This document shows positions 21,311 through 21,315 of a DNA stretch of 21,315 bases, piece after piece (the stretch's first letter is position 1; every line of letters starts with the position of its first letter). Source of the DNA: an uncultured Clostridia bacterium (GTDB taxonomy: Bacteria > Bacillota > Clostridia > TANB77 > CAG-508); contig CAKPGS010000023.1 of assembly GCA_934155165.1 (NCBI GenBank), positions 1 to 21,315 on the forward strand, read 5' to 3'. A program made the position numbers and the translations under genes. Under the pieces are notes generated by a model that did not search any database, was not told where the DNA came from, and saw only the letters and a list, made by a program, of their open reading frames with translations.

Positions 21311-21315
21311 ATAAC

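Overview
The window is about 21.3 kb of very AT-rich DNA. Ribosome binding sites are strong (AGGAGG type), Trp is encoded by TGG, TGA is a stop, and several promoters are near-consensus sigma-A type with 17 bp spacing. The gene set (pyruvate phosphate dikinase, YlxM-Ffh, an L10 leader RNA, a LonB-like protease next to tsaE-tsaB-rimI, and a secreted dockerin protein) points to an anaerobic, low-GC Bacillota, probably an uncultured gut Clostridia member. The sequence alone does not give a species.

Layout. 1-1601: end of rplA, an L10-leader attenuator, rplJ, a 115 bp palindromic spacer element, rplL and a terminator. 1613-5138: a monocistronic gene for a 1152-residue secreted protein (signal peptide, NPCBM-like module, Cys/His transglutaminase-like core, F5/8-type-C module, type I dockerin), sitting where rpoB commonly follows rplL. 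5278-9459: a classic translation/secretion operon, ylxM-ffh-rpsP-khpA-rimM-trmD-rplS. 9544-12232: ppdK and its terminator. 12217-13530: a small accessory stretch with a type I toxin-antitoxin-like locus, a P-loop nucleotide-kinase-like gene and an 83-residue orphan. 13536-17522 (minus strand): tsaE-tsaB-rimI-lonB-like operon. 17716-19691: a GNAT acetyltransferase and enolase. 19739-21041: an HTH protein plus coiled-coil protein pair that I do not recognise, with its own promoter and terminator. 21042-21315: no gene, but structured DNA/RNA with a repeated 26-28 bp motif.

The most interesting item is 12217-12552. A 45-codon single-membrane-span peptide is transcribed from a perfect TTGACA-17-TATAAT promoter. 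A second perfect TTGACA-17-TATAAT promoter faces it and would make an RNA of about 90 nt, antisense to the 3' end of the peptide mRNA and ending at a hairpin plus U8 terminator. The peptide's Shine-Dalgarno can pair with an upstream anti-SD, and the two ends of its mRNA can pair over 10 bp. These are the hallmarks of a type I toxin-antitoxin system. Unusually, the sense and antisense RNAs begin with nearly the same sequence, as inverted repeats. I do not recognise the peptide as a named family.

The housekeeping blocks work together as expected: ribosomal stalk (L10, L7/L12), SRP targeting (Ffh, YlxM), ribosome maturation and tRNA modification (RimM, TrmD, TsaB, TsaE), and glycolysis at the PEP node (enolase, PPDK).
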